DNA of 64,000 nt from Sphagnum compactum. Taxonomy: Eukaryota > Bryophyta > Sphagnopsida > Sphagnales. Below, piece by piece: positions 14,101-24,890 of the stretch. The stretch's first letter is position 1, and each line of letters opens with the position of its first letter. The stretch lies in NCBI GenBank assembly GCA_965153455.1, contig OZ234495.1, positions 14,876,875-14,940,874 of the forward strand, read 5' to 3'. The notes below the pieces were generated by a model that worked only from the letters and a program-made list of their open reading frames with translations, had not been told where the DNA came from and made no database searches. The position numbers and the translations under genes were made by a program.

Positions 14101-14525
14101 AGGTTTCCATGTCGTCTCGTTCTTGTTGTCAGCACGCAATGATGTATCCTTCATCTTGCCTTGCTAGGTTACAAATTCTTGTAACACACAAAAAGAAGGA
14201 GAGCATAGTGAGCACTCGGGAAAAGAATTCGGTACAAAGAAAGTAGCTATTGTTACCCGGTACTGGCAGAAACGAGAATTAAGTCTCCCCGCTGCTGCTT
14301 CCTCCCAGCTTGCATGCTGTGTCGCGACCAGGATGCTACTGTTACCGCAGGAACTGCTGACCGAGACCGGAGCTGATCCGCTTGCAAGAATCCTCGCAAT
14401 GCCAGCGACGAAGGTGAGAGAAATTTGCTTTGATGATGTAATTCTGTTCGAAAAACCCGGAGATCAGAAGGCAACATGCCGGCCACATTTGGAGTAGTAC
14501 TTGCAGCAGCTAGAATCCCCGCCAT
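11164..14525 (-). CDS. FBN: Fibrillin / plastid lipid-associated protein (FBN1/FBN2-like plastoglobulin)
   Basis: Structural lipid-associated protein of plastids, found on plastoglobules and thylakoid margins in this family. Coding exons on the minus strand: 14525-14257, 12761-12504, 11920-11725, 11475-11164. They give 344 residues plus TAG, with all junctions in phase. I start at ATG 14525 (MAGILAAAS); the frame stays open to a GTG three codons upstream, but that is not a normal plant start. Residues 1 to about 85 are rich in Ser, Ala and Arg with few acids, as in a chloroplast transit peptide. An acidic linker ([13 protein letters not shown]) leads into the PAP/fibrillin domain: [67 protein letters not shown], and the C-terminal signature [19 protein letters not shown]. 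The last motif is highly typical of FBN1-type fibrillins. Intron 1 is large (about 1.5 kb) and carries two repeat copies. Assignment to FBN1 rather than FBN2 is not certain. Confidence 0.94.
12815..13040. repeat. Dispersed repeat, copy B (fibrillin intron 1)
   Basis: Similar over about 200 bp to copy C at 13,385-13,620 in the same orientation. Shared blocks include CTGCAGAGAAATCTCCAC, GCAAAACCAAAAC, TCACTCACAA and GTATCAGACCAT, and then CATCAGCTCCT. It also shares a core with copy A in the Lon intron. Either one copy was duplicated locally or the same element inserted twice. Confidence 0.65.
13385..13620. repeat. Dispersed repeat, copy C (fibrillin intron 1)
   Basis: Second copy of the repeat, about 570 bp from copy B in direct orientation. 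The blocks ATATCTATGGGATTGCAGGG, GCAAAACCAAAAC, GTATCAGACCATTGCCTT and CATCAGCTCCT keep the same order and spacing as in copy B, with many substitutions, so the duplication is not recent. Confidence 0.65.
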
Positions 14526-14760
14526 GATATTCACTCCTCTTCAATTCCCGAGTAAGAATCACAAACCCTACTTACTCCTGAAGATTACAAAGTGTTCTCT
14601 GTTGTTGTTGTCGTCGTTGTTATCTCCTCTCCTCTCCCCTCCCGTCCTCTCCTCTCTTCTCCTTCGACTCGATTCTCTGTCCTGTCCTCTTCTCTCTTTC
14701 CTTGTACTACGTCGCCCGCTCGCTCGAAGCAGCCGCACCACACGAAACCCGCAAACAAGC
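14526..14760 (-). promoter_or_regulatory. 5' leader and proximal promoter of the fibrillin gene, GA-rich on the coding strand
   Basis: Immediately upstream of ATG 14525. Bases 14,625-14,700 are CT-rich on the plus strand (TCCTCTCC-type repeats), giving GA-rich DNA on the coding strand much like the Lon leader. Bases 14,700-14,770 are locally CpG-rich compared with flanks, which fits a promoter. No TATA box is assigned. Confidence 0.45.
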
Positions 14761-17256
14761 GACGGACGAAAGAAGTTCCGCACGAGCATGATATGCAACT
14801 GACCAGTATTCTTTTTTCAAATTTTGTGGCGAATTTGCGCATTGTGGCGACCAAAAAAAACTCAGTGCGAATTGTAAAAGGGACTTTTTTTGAAAAAAAA
14901 AAAAAAAAAAACTGACTTTGAGGAAAAATAAGTCAAATATCGCCACATTTGAACAATGAGTTCCTAATCGTCGCCAGAACTAGGCAGCAATCTTTAAAAT
15001 ATTTACTTTACTGATCTGACCTGTAGCCAAATCTGGCGCATTCCTCTTGTGGATGATCGCCAGTCCACTGACTGACTAAATTGAAAGAAAAAAAAAAAAA
15101 AAAACTCTGCAACCGACGTGTGTGTACATAATCCGTGCACGGCGTCTTCGTACCTACGCACGCACGACAACAGAGTCATAGACAGAGAACACCCCCCCCC
15201 CCCCAACCAAATGAAAGATGTATAGGTACACTCACCATCAATAGTAGCATTCTAATTTCTTTTCATTTCTCCATTTTTTTACAAAATTCCCAAAATATTA
15301 GAGTCGAATTTCTAATAGAAAAAAAATTCTCAATTTTTTTGTTTAAAAGAAAATTTCAAGAAAAAAACATTAAATAGCAATAGATTAATTTTTTTGATTG
15401 TTTGAGAAACTTAAATCCTACCTACTTTAGAAGATCAAAGTATGTACCTATTTTTTGTTTAGATCACTATGTTTTCACAGGTCAAAATGGTGTCATAGAT
15501 GATGAGGGTGATGGTGGTGGCATTTGAAGATTCAATTCCTTCTTTTGATTTTTCTTTAGATATGGCAATAGATGAGCTTCCTTTTTTTTTTTAAAATACA
15601 ATTTTTATTCAATGCTTTGGTTTTTCTGTTTTTTAATGCAGGTCATGTATGTGTATAGTGGAAACTTTGTGGAATTGACAAGTCAATGTTGGTTGCTGCT
15701 TGTTATTGTCGTGTGCTCTATTGTGCGAGCTCATTTGGCCAATGGACATTGCAACATGGATTGTTGTGCTATCAATTGTCCCTATACATGTGTACCTAGG
15801 ATCACAATCCTAATATGTTGGGCCCCTAATGTTCATGTAAGTATTGATTTTTCATGATCAACATCCTATTTTGTTGTGTTTTAGGATTAAAGATATTGTT
15901 TGTTCAACATGAAGATTCATTGTACAATTTTTTTCCAAGTCTTATTAAACATGTAATCAAACTCTTTGTTTCACTATTTAATTCTCGAGTTTACATCATA
16001 TCTATTCGTGTAGCACCTTGGACATTGGGATTTCGAGCAAATTTTTTTTTGAGCTTGTTTCCTCTAGTTGTTAGGTTTTCTTTTTGGGTCAACATGATGT
16101 CAAAGCAATTCACATCCATGACATGGAATGACAAATGACCCTTAAAATGTCCAATCAATTGTGTTGTTAAATTGTAAAAAGTTTCAAAAGTTAAAAAGTT
16201 TTGTCATGGATGACATTAGCAACCACCAAACAATGATAACAATGATGATGGCGACAATGAAAACTTGGACCATGTACAAGGAGGAATTCTAGGAGGTTTT
16301 GACAAAATGAAATCAAGGTAGAGTGACCAAATGGATGATTCAAGAAATTGAAAAAAATGAAAAAAATGAATTGAGATGCAAAGCCATTTGCCAATTTTTT
16401 TATGTCTTCAAATCCAATGTTAAGTCTGATAACATGAAATTAATTGTTTGTGGAAAAGCCAATTTGACATCATTGCATCCATATCAATAGATCTTTTTCA
16501 CAATTGCAAATGCATGGTTGCTATGCTCATGTTTAACATGAGGATTGGATGAAAGATGACATCATGGGTCATGCATTTACATGACTAATTACTTGAGGAG
16601 TTTGACCACGTTGCAAGATGAGATGTAAGTTGTCAACATTTCTATCAACATGATTGCATGAAACATTATCAAACCTAGTAACACACAAGTATTTAACAAC
16701 AATTATGTGGAGAAGTTAAATGGGTACGAAGATTTTTTTAAAAATTCAAGAATATAATTGTTTGTTCACAAATTGGCAAGCTTGTGGAAATTTCTCATCA
16801 TAAGGATAATCATAAATCAAATATGGTTGTTGCTTATTTGGACAAATTTGAATATGACCTTTTTGGAGGGTGAAAGCACATTATGGGGTTCAACGTGGGC
16901 TAAAAAAACAGAAAAGTTCAACATTTTTTCTTTCATTCGAGGCAACATTGTGAGAAACACATAAACTGGATCTTTGACACAATATTTCTAACACAATTCT
17001 CTTTTTTTTCAAATGTGAATAATTTTTCAACAAGTTTTTTATTTTTTCAAACATTTATGCTAACATGATTGAAAAAAATTATTCAAATATTTTGTTGTGA
17101 AATAAAATGAATGAAACTCTTCATATGAAATTAAAATGACGCAATCAATTCAAATTCAATATATGTATAGGTATTTTTATGAAGTTACATGATCATTTGA
17201 ATGATATTTGAAATATATTTGCATTTTGTAAGACGTTTTTATGAGTATTATAGTCA

Positions 17257-17310
<54 letters not shown>

Positions 17311-17890
17311 CATTTGATATCAATAAAAAAAAATTGATTTTTCAAAAATTGTTCTTTGAGTTTTGAATTATTTTATTATAAGTACAATTTATGACCACAA
17401 TGGTCTACATCACTAGTTATGTGACCAGGGTTATCAACATTAGTTGTGAGGACCATTCATGGATCATTTGGTGTGTCATGTGACATGAGGTATCGAAGCC
17501 TTGTTGATGATATCCATGAACATGAAACTCAACTATCCCATTCAAGGGTTTCCTTGTGAATGCTTGGAGTTTTCCATCGATCAAATCAAATGGTTGGAAC
17601 AATAAGACAATGTTTTTGTAATGGTTGGGTGAAAACTGACCATACCAAGCTAATTCTAAACGATCAATCTTTTCTTATTATAATCCATAAACGATGTGAT
17701 CAATGATATCAATGACATAGAACATGATGCAATTGGGCTCACATACATGAAGAAAGCTATGATCCATATCGCCTAAACTTCAAGCATATATGCCAACAAC
17801 ATGAGAAGTAACAATTGCCATAAGGAACAAACTTGTATGGTTTCGTAAAACTCAATTCAACTACAAGTTTGAAAGAATGGGTCTAGAGAA
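14761..17890. other. AT-rich intergenic DNA upstream of the fibrillin gene
   Basis: Contains A runs at 14,893-14,911 and 15,085-15,103, a C run near 15,192, and the TA array at 17,260. Frames near 15,612-16,138 and 16,191-16,394 show no recognisable domain. Nothing else can be supported. Confidence 0.6.
17260..17308. repeat. (TA)n microsatellite
   Basis: About 24 uninterrupted TA units. Confidence 0.95.
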
Positions 17891-17893
17891 TTA

Positions 17894-18279
17894 GAGCATC
17901 TGCATTGACACACAGACCTCAGAGCATCCGCATGAAAACGTAAAAACATGTTTAGAAAATGTACAAAACTTGGTTTAGAAAATGGTTTAAGGCATCATAT
18001 TTGTGTAGGATGTGACAGTCAGCAAAAGCCACTACACAATTTAAATCACCGTGCTGTGTATTGGCTAGATTCTTTGATTGATTTTCATGGCACAATCTCC
18101 CATTGCTATTGATTGGTTAGATCATTCGATTGGTTCACTTACTTTACTGTTAGTGGTCTTCCATTTTTTGGAGTCTCACTTTCAAGTTTCTGGGTGCGGT
18201 TGTGGATATGTAAATAAGTAATAATGAATATGAAAAATTCTAATGCAGGCCTAGTTACTCAGTATGGGTGAGGATGCTC
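17894..18279. mobile_element. Tourist-like MITE candidate, GAGCATC ends with TTA duplication
   Basis: Begins GAGCATC and ends GATGCTC, and is flanked on both sides by TTA (17891-17893 and 18280-18282). A 3-bp TTA/TAA duplication is characteristic of PIF/Harbinger-type elements. The terminal repeat is short and imperfect beyond seven bases. Length is 386 bp with no coding capacity. An element at 63,590 has the same outer bases and target preference. Confidence 0.55.
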
Positions 18280-18282
18280 TTA

Positions 18283-19415
18283 GATTGCAGTTCAAGCAAG
18301 ACTGGAGATTACCAAACAACAAAACCAGGATCCCACTCGGGGCAATAATTGAGTCTTGCAAGCCAAACAGCTTGTAAAGAAATAACTGCATTTTAAGCTG
18401 GGAACTCTCCATGATGGAAAAATTGCTGTACATTAGTTTTCAGCTTAATAATGAATCTAAGGTTGAAAATCTATGCAGACAAGTTACACCCAAACTCTTG
18501 TAATATTACGTTTCACAAACTGAAGATCTTCTGCTGCCTGACGTGGGAGTAAAAGAATTTACCTCCATTGTTGCTGCTGCTGCTGAATTACACACTAAAC
18601 TCTGAGTTGAAGCTGGGTCCCAAATGCAACACTGTGAGCGGGAGTGCTTTAATTGTCACTGCATGATGTGTGACATGCCCTGCCCCCATTGGCACCAGTG
18701 TGTCTTTGTACATGATCTAATCACCATTGGAAAACAAAGATGGCACTGAGTTTGGACTGCATCTTGTCACATTCTGAGGTGTGCATGAAATCAAGGGCTC
18801 CTTGAGCCTATCTAATCAAGTAATATTCCAGGCACTAAACCTGAAAAAATGGGCAATGGTTTTCAATTGGGGCAAAGAAAGGGAATCTGCTCAAGGCAAG
18901 GAAATTTTAAACATTACTCTGTGATCAAAAGAGTTTCTGGTGCTAGATATCACAATTCGACCTTCATGTGACCTGCTGGTAATTGACCTGTGCCACAAAT
19001 GAACACCCACAGTTAGTGTCACTCACCAACAATTTGATGAGTATGCCCATGTTTTAATTCTGCTAAACATATTTATATATGTGTGTGATTTACACTCAAA
19101 TTTGTATAATTTCATGAGAGGATTTTTAGAAGTGGCAGTGCGATCAGATCTATGTAATGCATGTTGGGGGGTCATAAATTTCTCATGCATTGAAAATATC
19201 AGAGGTTGGGACAAAATTTATGGATATATTTCTTTTGATGTGCTTTGATCATCTTGGTTCTACAAACCCTGCAACAACATCGGTGAGAGGAGATCAAGTT
19301 TCAGGTTTTCTATTGCAATTCCTGGTGCCTTAGTAAAATTGTTAGCTTAGAATACTGGTAGAGAGAGTGAGAGAGTAAGAGAGCAATTGCAAAGATAGGG
19401 TTTGGGGTTTAGGGT
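18283..19415. other. 3' flank of the bHLH gene
   Basis: Lies downstream of the bHLH stop codon (minus strand). Bases 18,480-19,415 have mixed composition and likely include the 3' untranslated region; a possible 3' splice site (TTGTTGCAG, minus strand) near 19,270 hints at an untranslated intron. No other gene is seen. Confidence 0.5.
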
Positions 19416-22400
19416 TTATGAGATATCGGGATATATACAGTTGTTGAAGCCTTCCAATATCAGTGATGATGTTGCCCCACTAGCTTGGCCAAATCCCATC
19501 TGAAGCATACTCTGTAATTCTCCATCCCACTCAATTGACATCTGCAAGTTACAGCACACATTGAAGCATTCAGTTGAAAATGAGCAACTTTTAACATCAT
19601 GATCTTCTTCAGACTTTGTAGACAGGCATATGATAACAACCCTAACCTTTGCTGAACATAGGTCCTTGTAAGAAGAAAGGAATAAAGAAACTGGTTAGTT
19701 CATGTACCTGAGTTGCATCATCTCCAAAGGTGTCCAAATTGGGTACAGAAGAGACTCCAGTGGGAGGGGCACTGATGGTTCTGCGTAAGTGACAACTATC
19801 CATTGTTCCAAGGGATTGAAACTCAAGACCATTGGCTATGTCTGCTGGTGTCAATGGCAGATGAAGCCCATAGGTTGAGCTTGGTTCTGGTCCCACTATA
19901 GAAGATGCCCCAGATTGCAACATCTGCAGATTTGCACACTGGTGACAAAATATATGCTACAAAAGTAAGTGTGTGTTTGTGCGTTTGTGTATTCCAACTG
20001 GTGTCTCTGGTTCCTTCAATGTTGCATTTTGGTCATCTAACCCTAATCGACAGTGTCATGTATGATTACATTAGTGAACACCCATGTTCCTCTTTTTGGT
20101 TTAGATTTGTGGGCACTTCTATTTCATTCCACTTTGGTTTCCATTAGTAGAGTTTCAGCTAGTCATGATATTTATTCCATGAGTTGAGAGACATGTGTAA
20201 TTTTAGTGCCAAATGACTCTGTGATATATAACTCCAAATTACGGTTATCTCACCACATTATGACAAGATCCAAGAGAACATTCACAAATTGTACAATAGT
20301 TTGTCTCGAGTTCTAGGATCATGTATGCAGATGATGGATATAGGATCTCAGAATTTGGTACCGAGCAGAGAAATGGGTATGAATCACCCAGTATTTGTAC
20401 ATACCTCTTTATTAAAAATACAATCCAGGTTGTAGTCCAGTCGTGGGTTCACAGAAGCAAGCTTCATAGATAGAAACTGCAATAAGAACAACTCATTGAG
20501 AAATAGGAGGATTTTAGTTACTTGAATCCAACTTGCAGTTCTACAAATCCACCCATCCAAATTTCCGAAAGGAAACAGTAAAGAACACATGATGTATGTG
20601 CCTAGTAATTCCTGAAGAAATTGATTTCCCAAAGAACTGAACAAGATCAGAACAGATGAAATGTTTGTTGCATTTTATATAATTTATGCATTACAAGACA
20701 TTGGTCTACTCTGCCATTGAAATATACATTCAAAAGTTCATGATGCACATGCAGGGTAATTAAAATAGCTTGTGAAACAAACACAACTCCATTGAAAAAT
20801 TATGTAACTTACTTCCACTTGACGTTGGAGAGATTGTACATAATTGATTATCTCATCCAACATCACAGCTTTTCCTGTGACCTGCATCATGAAAACAAAT
20901 TCAAAATTTTTTGGTTCTTCTTTTCTCAATATGATTTGAAGGTATTGTTGAAATTATTCTGGACAATTATTCTCGGAAAGAGTTCAGAGTTCAGAGTTCA
21001 AGGATAGTCCCACTTCAGAGGCTCTCAAAAAACAACAGAAAGTCCTGACCTAGCTATGACTTGAGGAATGATGTGCTGAACTACTACTACCTTACTGCAG
21101 CCAGGAACAAGATCTTGCAAGTACTTCATACGCTCACTTATCTTCTCCCTTCGAACCTGCAGTTTGCAACAACAACAACATGAACACCAACAACAAGCAT
21201 GATGATCCTGGCAGCCTCATCAGTAGACTGAGTACTACTGCAATTATGGTCAAAAGAGTGCTGTAGGTTGCAAGTTTTGCTGCAGGGGTTAGGGTTTTGC
21301 AAGCTTCTTGCTGACTGGGGAGGTTCTAAGTTCTTACCCTTTCAGCAAGTGAATGGCTATCAGTGGCTTGACCTCTTCTCGCACGCACATGGACGTAGTC
21401 TTGTAGCTTGCAGGATGCAGCCAAGGGTTCGCTACTTATACTCATGGGTTGCACATTCTCCTTCTGCATCGTTAAAAGATCATTACGTCCCCTGCAGGGA
21501 CTCGCCCCCGAGTCCCCGGAATTCTCACTGGAGCTCCGTTGATCCGCCTGCTTGAAGCAGCAGCCGGAAGTCGTCTTGATCGTGTCTAGTCGCTGATCTA
21601 GTATTGGAGTTGCAGCTTTAGATTCCTCACCCAGGCGCTTGTACCGCTTCGGTCTTGAATCCTCATCACTTTCATCAGCTACCTGCAGCAGAGCAGCAGC
21701 AGCATTCTCAAAGGAGATTCAACTAAAGAATGCTCAAGAATGTTCGCGGCAGTGCCGATCTCAGAAGATCGGCTCCTGCAGTGATGGATCTACCTTTGAA
21801 TCTGTGAAGTACCCGGTATTCGTTTCTTTGCCTGCATCTGAATATTGAATCTCGATCTTTCTCTTGTTCCCCGTATCGTCGCTTGATTCGACTGATCTGC
21901 ACGCAGCAGCATGCTCTTGATCTGCAGTGCAAGAGAAATCTTCTTCCCTTGACGTTGTCTCTTGACCAGCTTTTGACACATGATCCATATTGTCGTTGTC
22001 TGTCGCTCCGGCTGCATCGATAATGCGGGCTTCTTCATCTTCGAGCTGATTCCCAGCGCCTGAATACGCAGCCCCTGGCAGCTCCTGATCACCGGTGCTG
22101 CGGGCGCCCGGCTGGACTTGATCCGGATCTTGAGCGTGATCATCTTGGCGCTGCTCTGCAGCTTCGTGCGTGTCCTGCTGCAGGGGATTGTTTATAACCG
22201 ATTCAACTTTGTGCGATCGCGAGCTGCTGGCGGCGACGTTGAGCTTGACTCCTGAAGGTGGAAAGCTCGATGCTCTAGAAATTTTTCTTTCAGACTCCGG
22301 TTGTGGAGCTCTCGAAACGTTTCCTACTCGCGCTGCAGCACGTGACCTTTCGCTGTCCATGAACGGCAAGGGTTGCGAGATCATCTGCGAAGAACTATAC

Positions 22401-23266
22401 GTCCCGGCGTTGCCGAAAGATGAGTATTTCGCAGCTCGTTCAGCGAAAGCTGGATCCGACGAAAATTGTTCCAAGCAATGAGAAGTCGCTAGCCCGACTC
22501 CTTGTAGCGCGAGAGCTCCTTTCGTCGGCTCGACGCTGATACCGCAAGAAGCCTGCTCCAGAGAGTTCCACCTTCGACTGCAAGCTGCAGTGCTGAGTAC
22601 CAGTTTCGAGTCAAAGATGGCCGAGTGTCCCACGCTTCCTCCTCCTCTCCCGGCCGCGCGACCGGCAGCCCTCAGACTAGAATCGCCAGTTACAAAGCGG
22701 CTAGTGCAGCTGTGTCCCGGCCCTCCTAAACTTTCCATGCCAGCATCGGCCTGCACCGAGCTGTTCAACATCTGCTGCTGGCCAGTCGACGCAGGCACCG
22801 CCAAGTTGCCGGAGGTTGAAGATCTGAACGACGTCCTGTTGCTTGCAGAATCTAGCAACTGTTGCCAGTCGCCGCTCGTCATTGTGGAACCAAGAAGCTT
22901 CTGCTGATCAGAAGCTGAGAAAGAGCGAGAACGTCCTAACTGCAAACTTGAGGCCGACCCGTTAACGCTGCTGCTGATGACCTCCTGATCGGACTGCGCG
23001 AACGAGCTGTTCTTGGCAACTGAAGTTGATCCCGACGCTGCGTTCTCCGCAACACGGGCGCTCAATTGCAACTCCAGCGCTTGCCAGCTCGATAGCACGG
23101 ACCTGTGCTCCGATCCGTCGGAGAACGTCGACGACGAGCTGTTGACCACAGGCGCAACTATAACTGGTTCTGAGTACCGAGAAGAAGCTGCCGGAATGCT
23201 AACGTTAGCCGGACATTGAAGCAGCTCGACCTGACCGCTGCTGTATGACAGAACTGCAGGTGCCAT
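19416..23266 (-). CDS. bHLH transcription factor, subfamily XII (CIB/BEE/bHLH62-like)
   Basis: Nuclear DNA-binding regulator; relatives act in light, brassinosteroid and flowering control. Coding exons on the minus strand: 23266-21794, 21682-21338, 21156-21091, 20881-20813, 20476-20405, 19923-19708, 19541-19416. They give 788 residues plus TAA, all in phase. The start is ATG 23266 ([11 protein letters not shown]); the frame is open a little further upstream but only to non-ATG codons. Residues 1-491 come from one large exon and are Ser- and acid-rich, low in predicted order, with no named domain. The bHLH lies at about 590-655: [20 protein letters not shown], then [19 protein letters not shown], then [17 protein letters not shown]. 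The basic region keeps His-x3-Glu-x3-Arg, expected for E-box/G-box binding. The C-terminus has the short motif [11 protein letters not shown], also known from bHLH62/CIB relatives. The intron pattern inside the bHLH matches this subfamily. At 788 residues it is clearly longer than the Arabidopsis relatives I know (about 330-560), mainly through the N-terminal exon. Confidence 0.94.
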
Positions 23267-24100
23267 GAAGTCGATGCAAGTCCCTCCCCCAAAAGGGAAA
23301 AAAAACAACTCGATTCTTTCTTCTCTTCGTCAGAATCATGCAACACACATCCTAGTAACAAATTGATTACAAAATTTCTCCAAACCTTACTCAACAATCA
23401 AAATGCTGATAGATCAAGTCTATATTCACTAGTCTCCATCAATAATGTAATGCACAAGCCAGCTCTCTTCTTCAGCAGCAGCAGCAGAAGCAGCAACAAA
23501 TCACATCCCTGCAAAACCCCAAGTGCTACTGCTTACTACTAACAAACTTCTTCTTTACAAACTCACAATGTGCAGATCCCAGAAACAAAAACCCTGTCAA
23601 ACCAGTTCTTTATGATAATGTAAGTTTTCTACTACCCTAGACTTCCCTGCTGCAACACTAGTGGCACAAAACAAAAAAACTGCTCATCACAACAACACTG
23701 TTAGTTACATCATCACCAAGTACTACTAATAACTACAACTACACCACCTAAAACTCTCACACTAATAATTGTATTCTTTTTCAAAGAGAGCCACAATCTT
23801 CACCACGAAACTATTCTTCACATAACCCCTTTTCTAAGTCTTCTTCAAATCCCAAATCCCAATGTCATGAATATAGAAACAGGGATTGTCCGAAGTCCTT
23901 GATTGTGCACATATATATATTTACACTTCTCTGAGTCCACACCCACACACACACTCAGAAGACTTGATAAACATTCCCTCAAAATGTGGGACCAAATTAA
24001 TGAAAGCTCCATAGGTTTCATTTGTAATCCAGGTGTAAAATTACAACTGGCTCATTGAGGTAATGGCACCGCTCACCCCCTTGGGTGAACCAGCATCATC
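23267..24100 (-). promoter_or_regulatory. 5' leader of the bHLH gene with short upstream reading frames
   Basis: The leader region contains several upstream ATGs on the coding strand: one at 23439 opening 13 codons to a TGA at 23398; one at 23350 with four codons; and one at 23339 that is out of frame with, and reads past, the main ATG. A pyrimidine-plus-CAG acceptor-like site (TTTTGCAG) near 23,510 suggests an untranslated intron or first exon further up. The transcription start is unknown, so inclusion of all three in the mRNA is inferred. Confidence 0.5.
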
Positions 24101-24750
24101 CACACTGGTAGTATCATGGTAAAACTAAAAACCCCAAAATTCATTTAACAAGGTAGTTTGTTTGTTTTGTTTTGTACTTATGAGATCCACCGAACCGGGA
24201 TGCTTCAGATCGTGTTATTGGTCTCTTTGGTAAGCTCTCGATGAGAAGGGGTGCATGGGCTTGGTTCCATGATGTTTGGACTTGCGGTGCAAATTTTCTT
24301 GAATATTGAATGATTTCTTCACTGAAAATAATATCTATTTCAGAACTAAGGTGTCTATTACTGCATAATAGATCCAAAGTCTTTCAACGAGCACAGTACC
24401 AATATGTGTTTGGGCATCTCTGGAGTTTGGACTCATCTTGGAAAGGGCAATCGGGCAGACATGGGGAAAAAGATGCAGGCAGGACTTTTTGTACTGCATG
24501 CAATAAGGATCCTTTGCTTATCTATGGGCTTCCAGGCAGCCTTGTTTTTTCTGGGCGAAAAATCGCCAAAATGTGACCAAAAAAAAAAGGGCGAGAGACA
24601 GGACTGTTGAAAAAATGGGCCCCAAATTCTTAAAATTTCACCTAATGCGATTGCTGCAAAGTGGCAAGATCACCACACTGTCTCCATCCTCAAACCCTAA
24701 ATTGCCTTTTGCTCTCCCGCAGCGGCATCGCTTTTGCCACCCTCGCTGCC
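24101..24750. other. Intergenic DNA upstream of the bHLH gene
   Basis: No recognisable coding region. Composition rises toward 24,650-24,750 just before a tandem repeat. Nothing else is supported. Confidence 0.55.
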
Positions 24751-24890
24751 ATCACTAGGAGCTTTTCGCCTAGCTTTCTACAACATGTCTACCTCCATCA
24801 CCAGGAGCTTTTCGCCTAGCTTTCTACATGTCTACCTCCATCACCAGGAGCTTTTCGCCTAGCTTTCTACATGTCTCCCTCCATCACCAG
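24751..24890. repeat. Tandem repeat, three copies of a 43-bp unit
   Basis: Units begin at 24751, 24797 and 24840 and contain AGGAGCTTTTCGCCTAGC followed by TTTCTACATGTC. Lengths are 46, 43 and 43 bp; the first carries three extra bases. Copies are nearly identical, which suggests recent duplication. Confidence 0.92.

Noticed and set aside
14526-14534. N-terminal extension of fibrillin to base 14534
   Set aside because: The first codon would be GTG; the ATG at 14525 with a good transit peptide is preferred.
14592-14915. Plus-strand frame of 107 codons opposite the fibrillin promoter
   Set aside because: Made of CT-rich low-complexity promoter sequence and a poly-A-derived lysine run.
23267-23308. 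N-terminal extension of the bHLH protein upstream of ATG 23266
   Set aside because: The frame is open for a few codons but begins at TTG rather than ATG.
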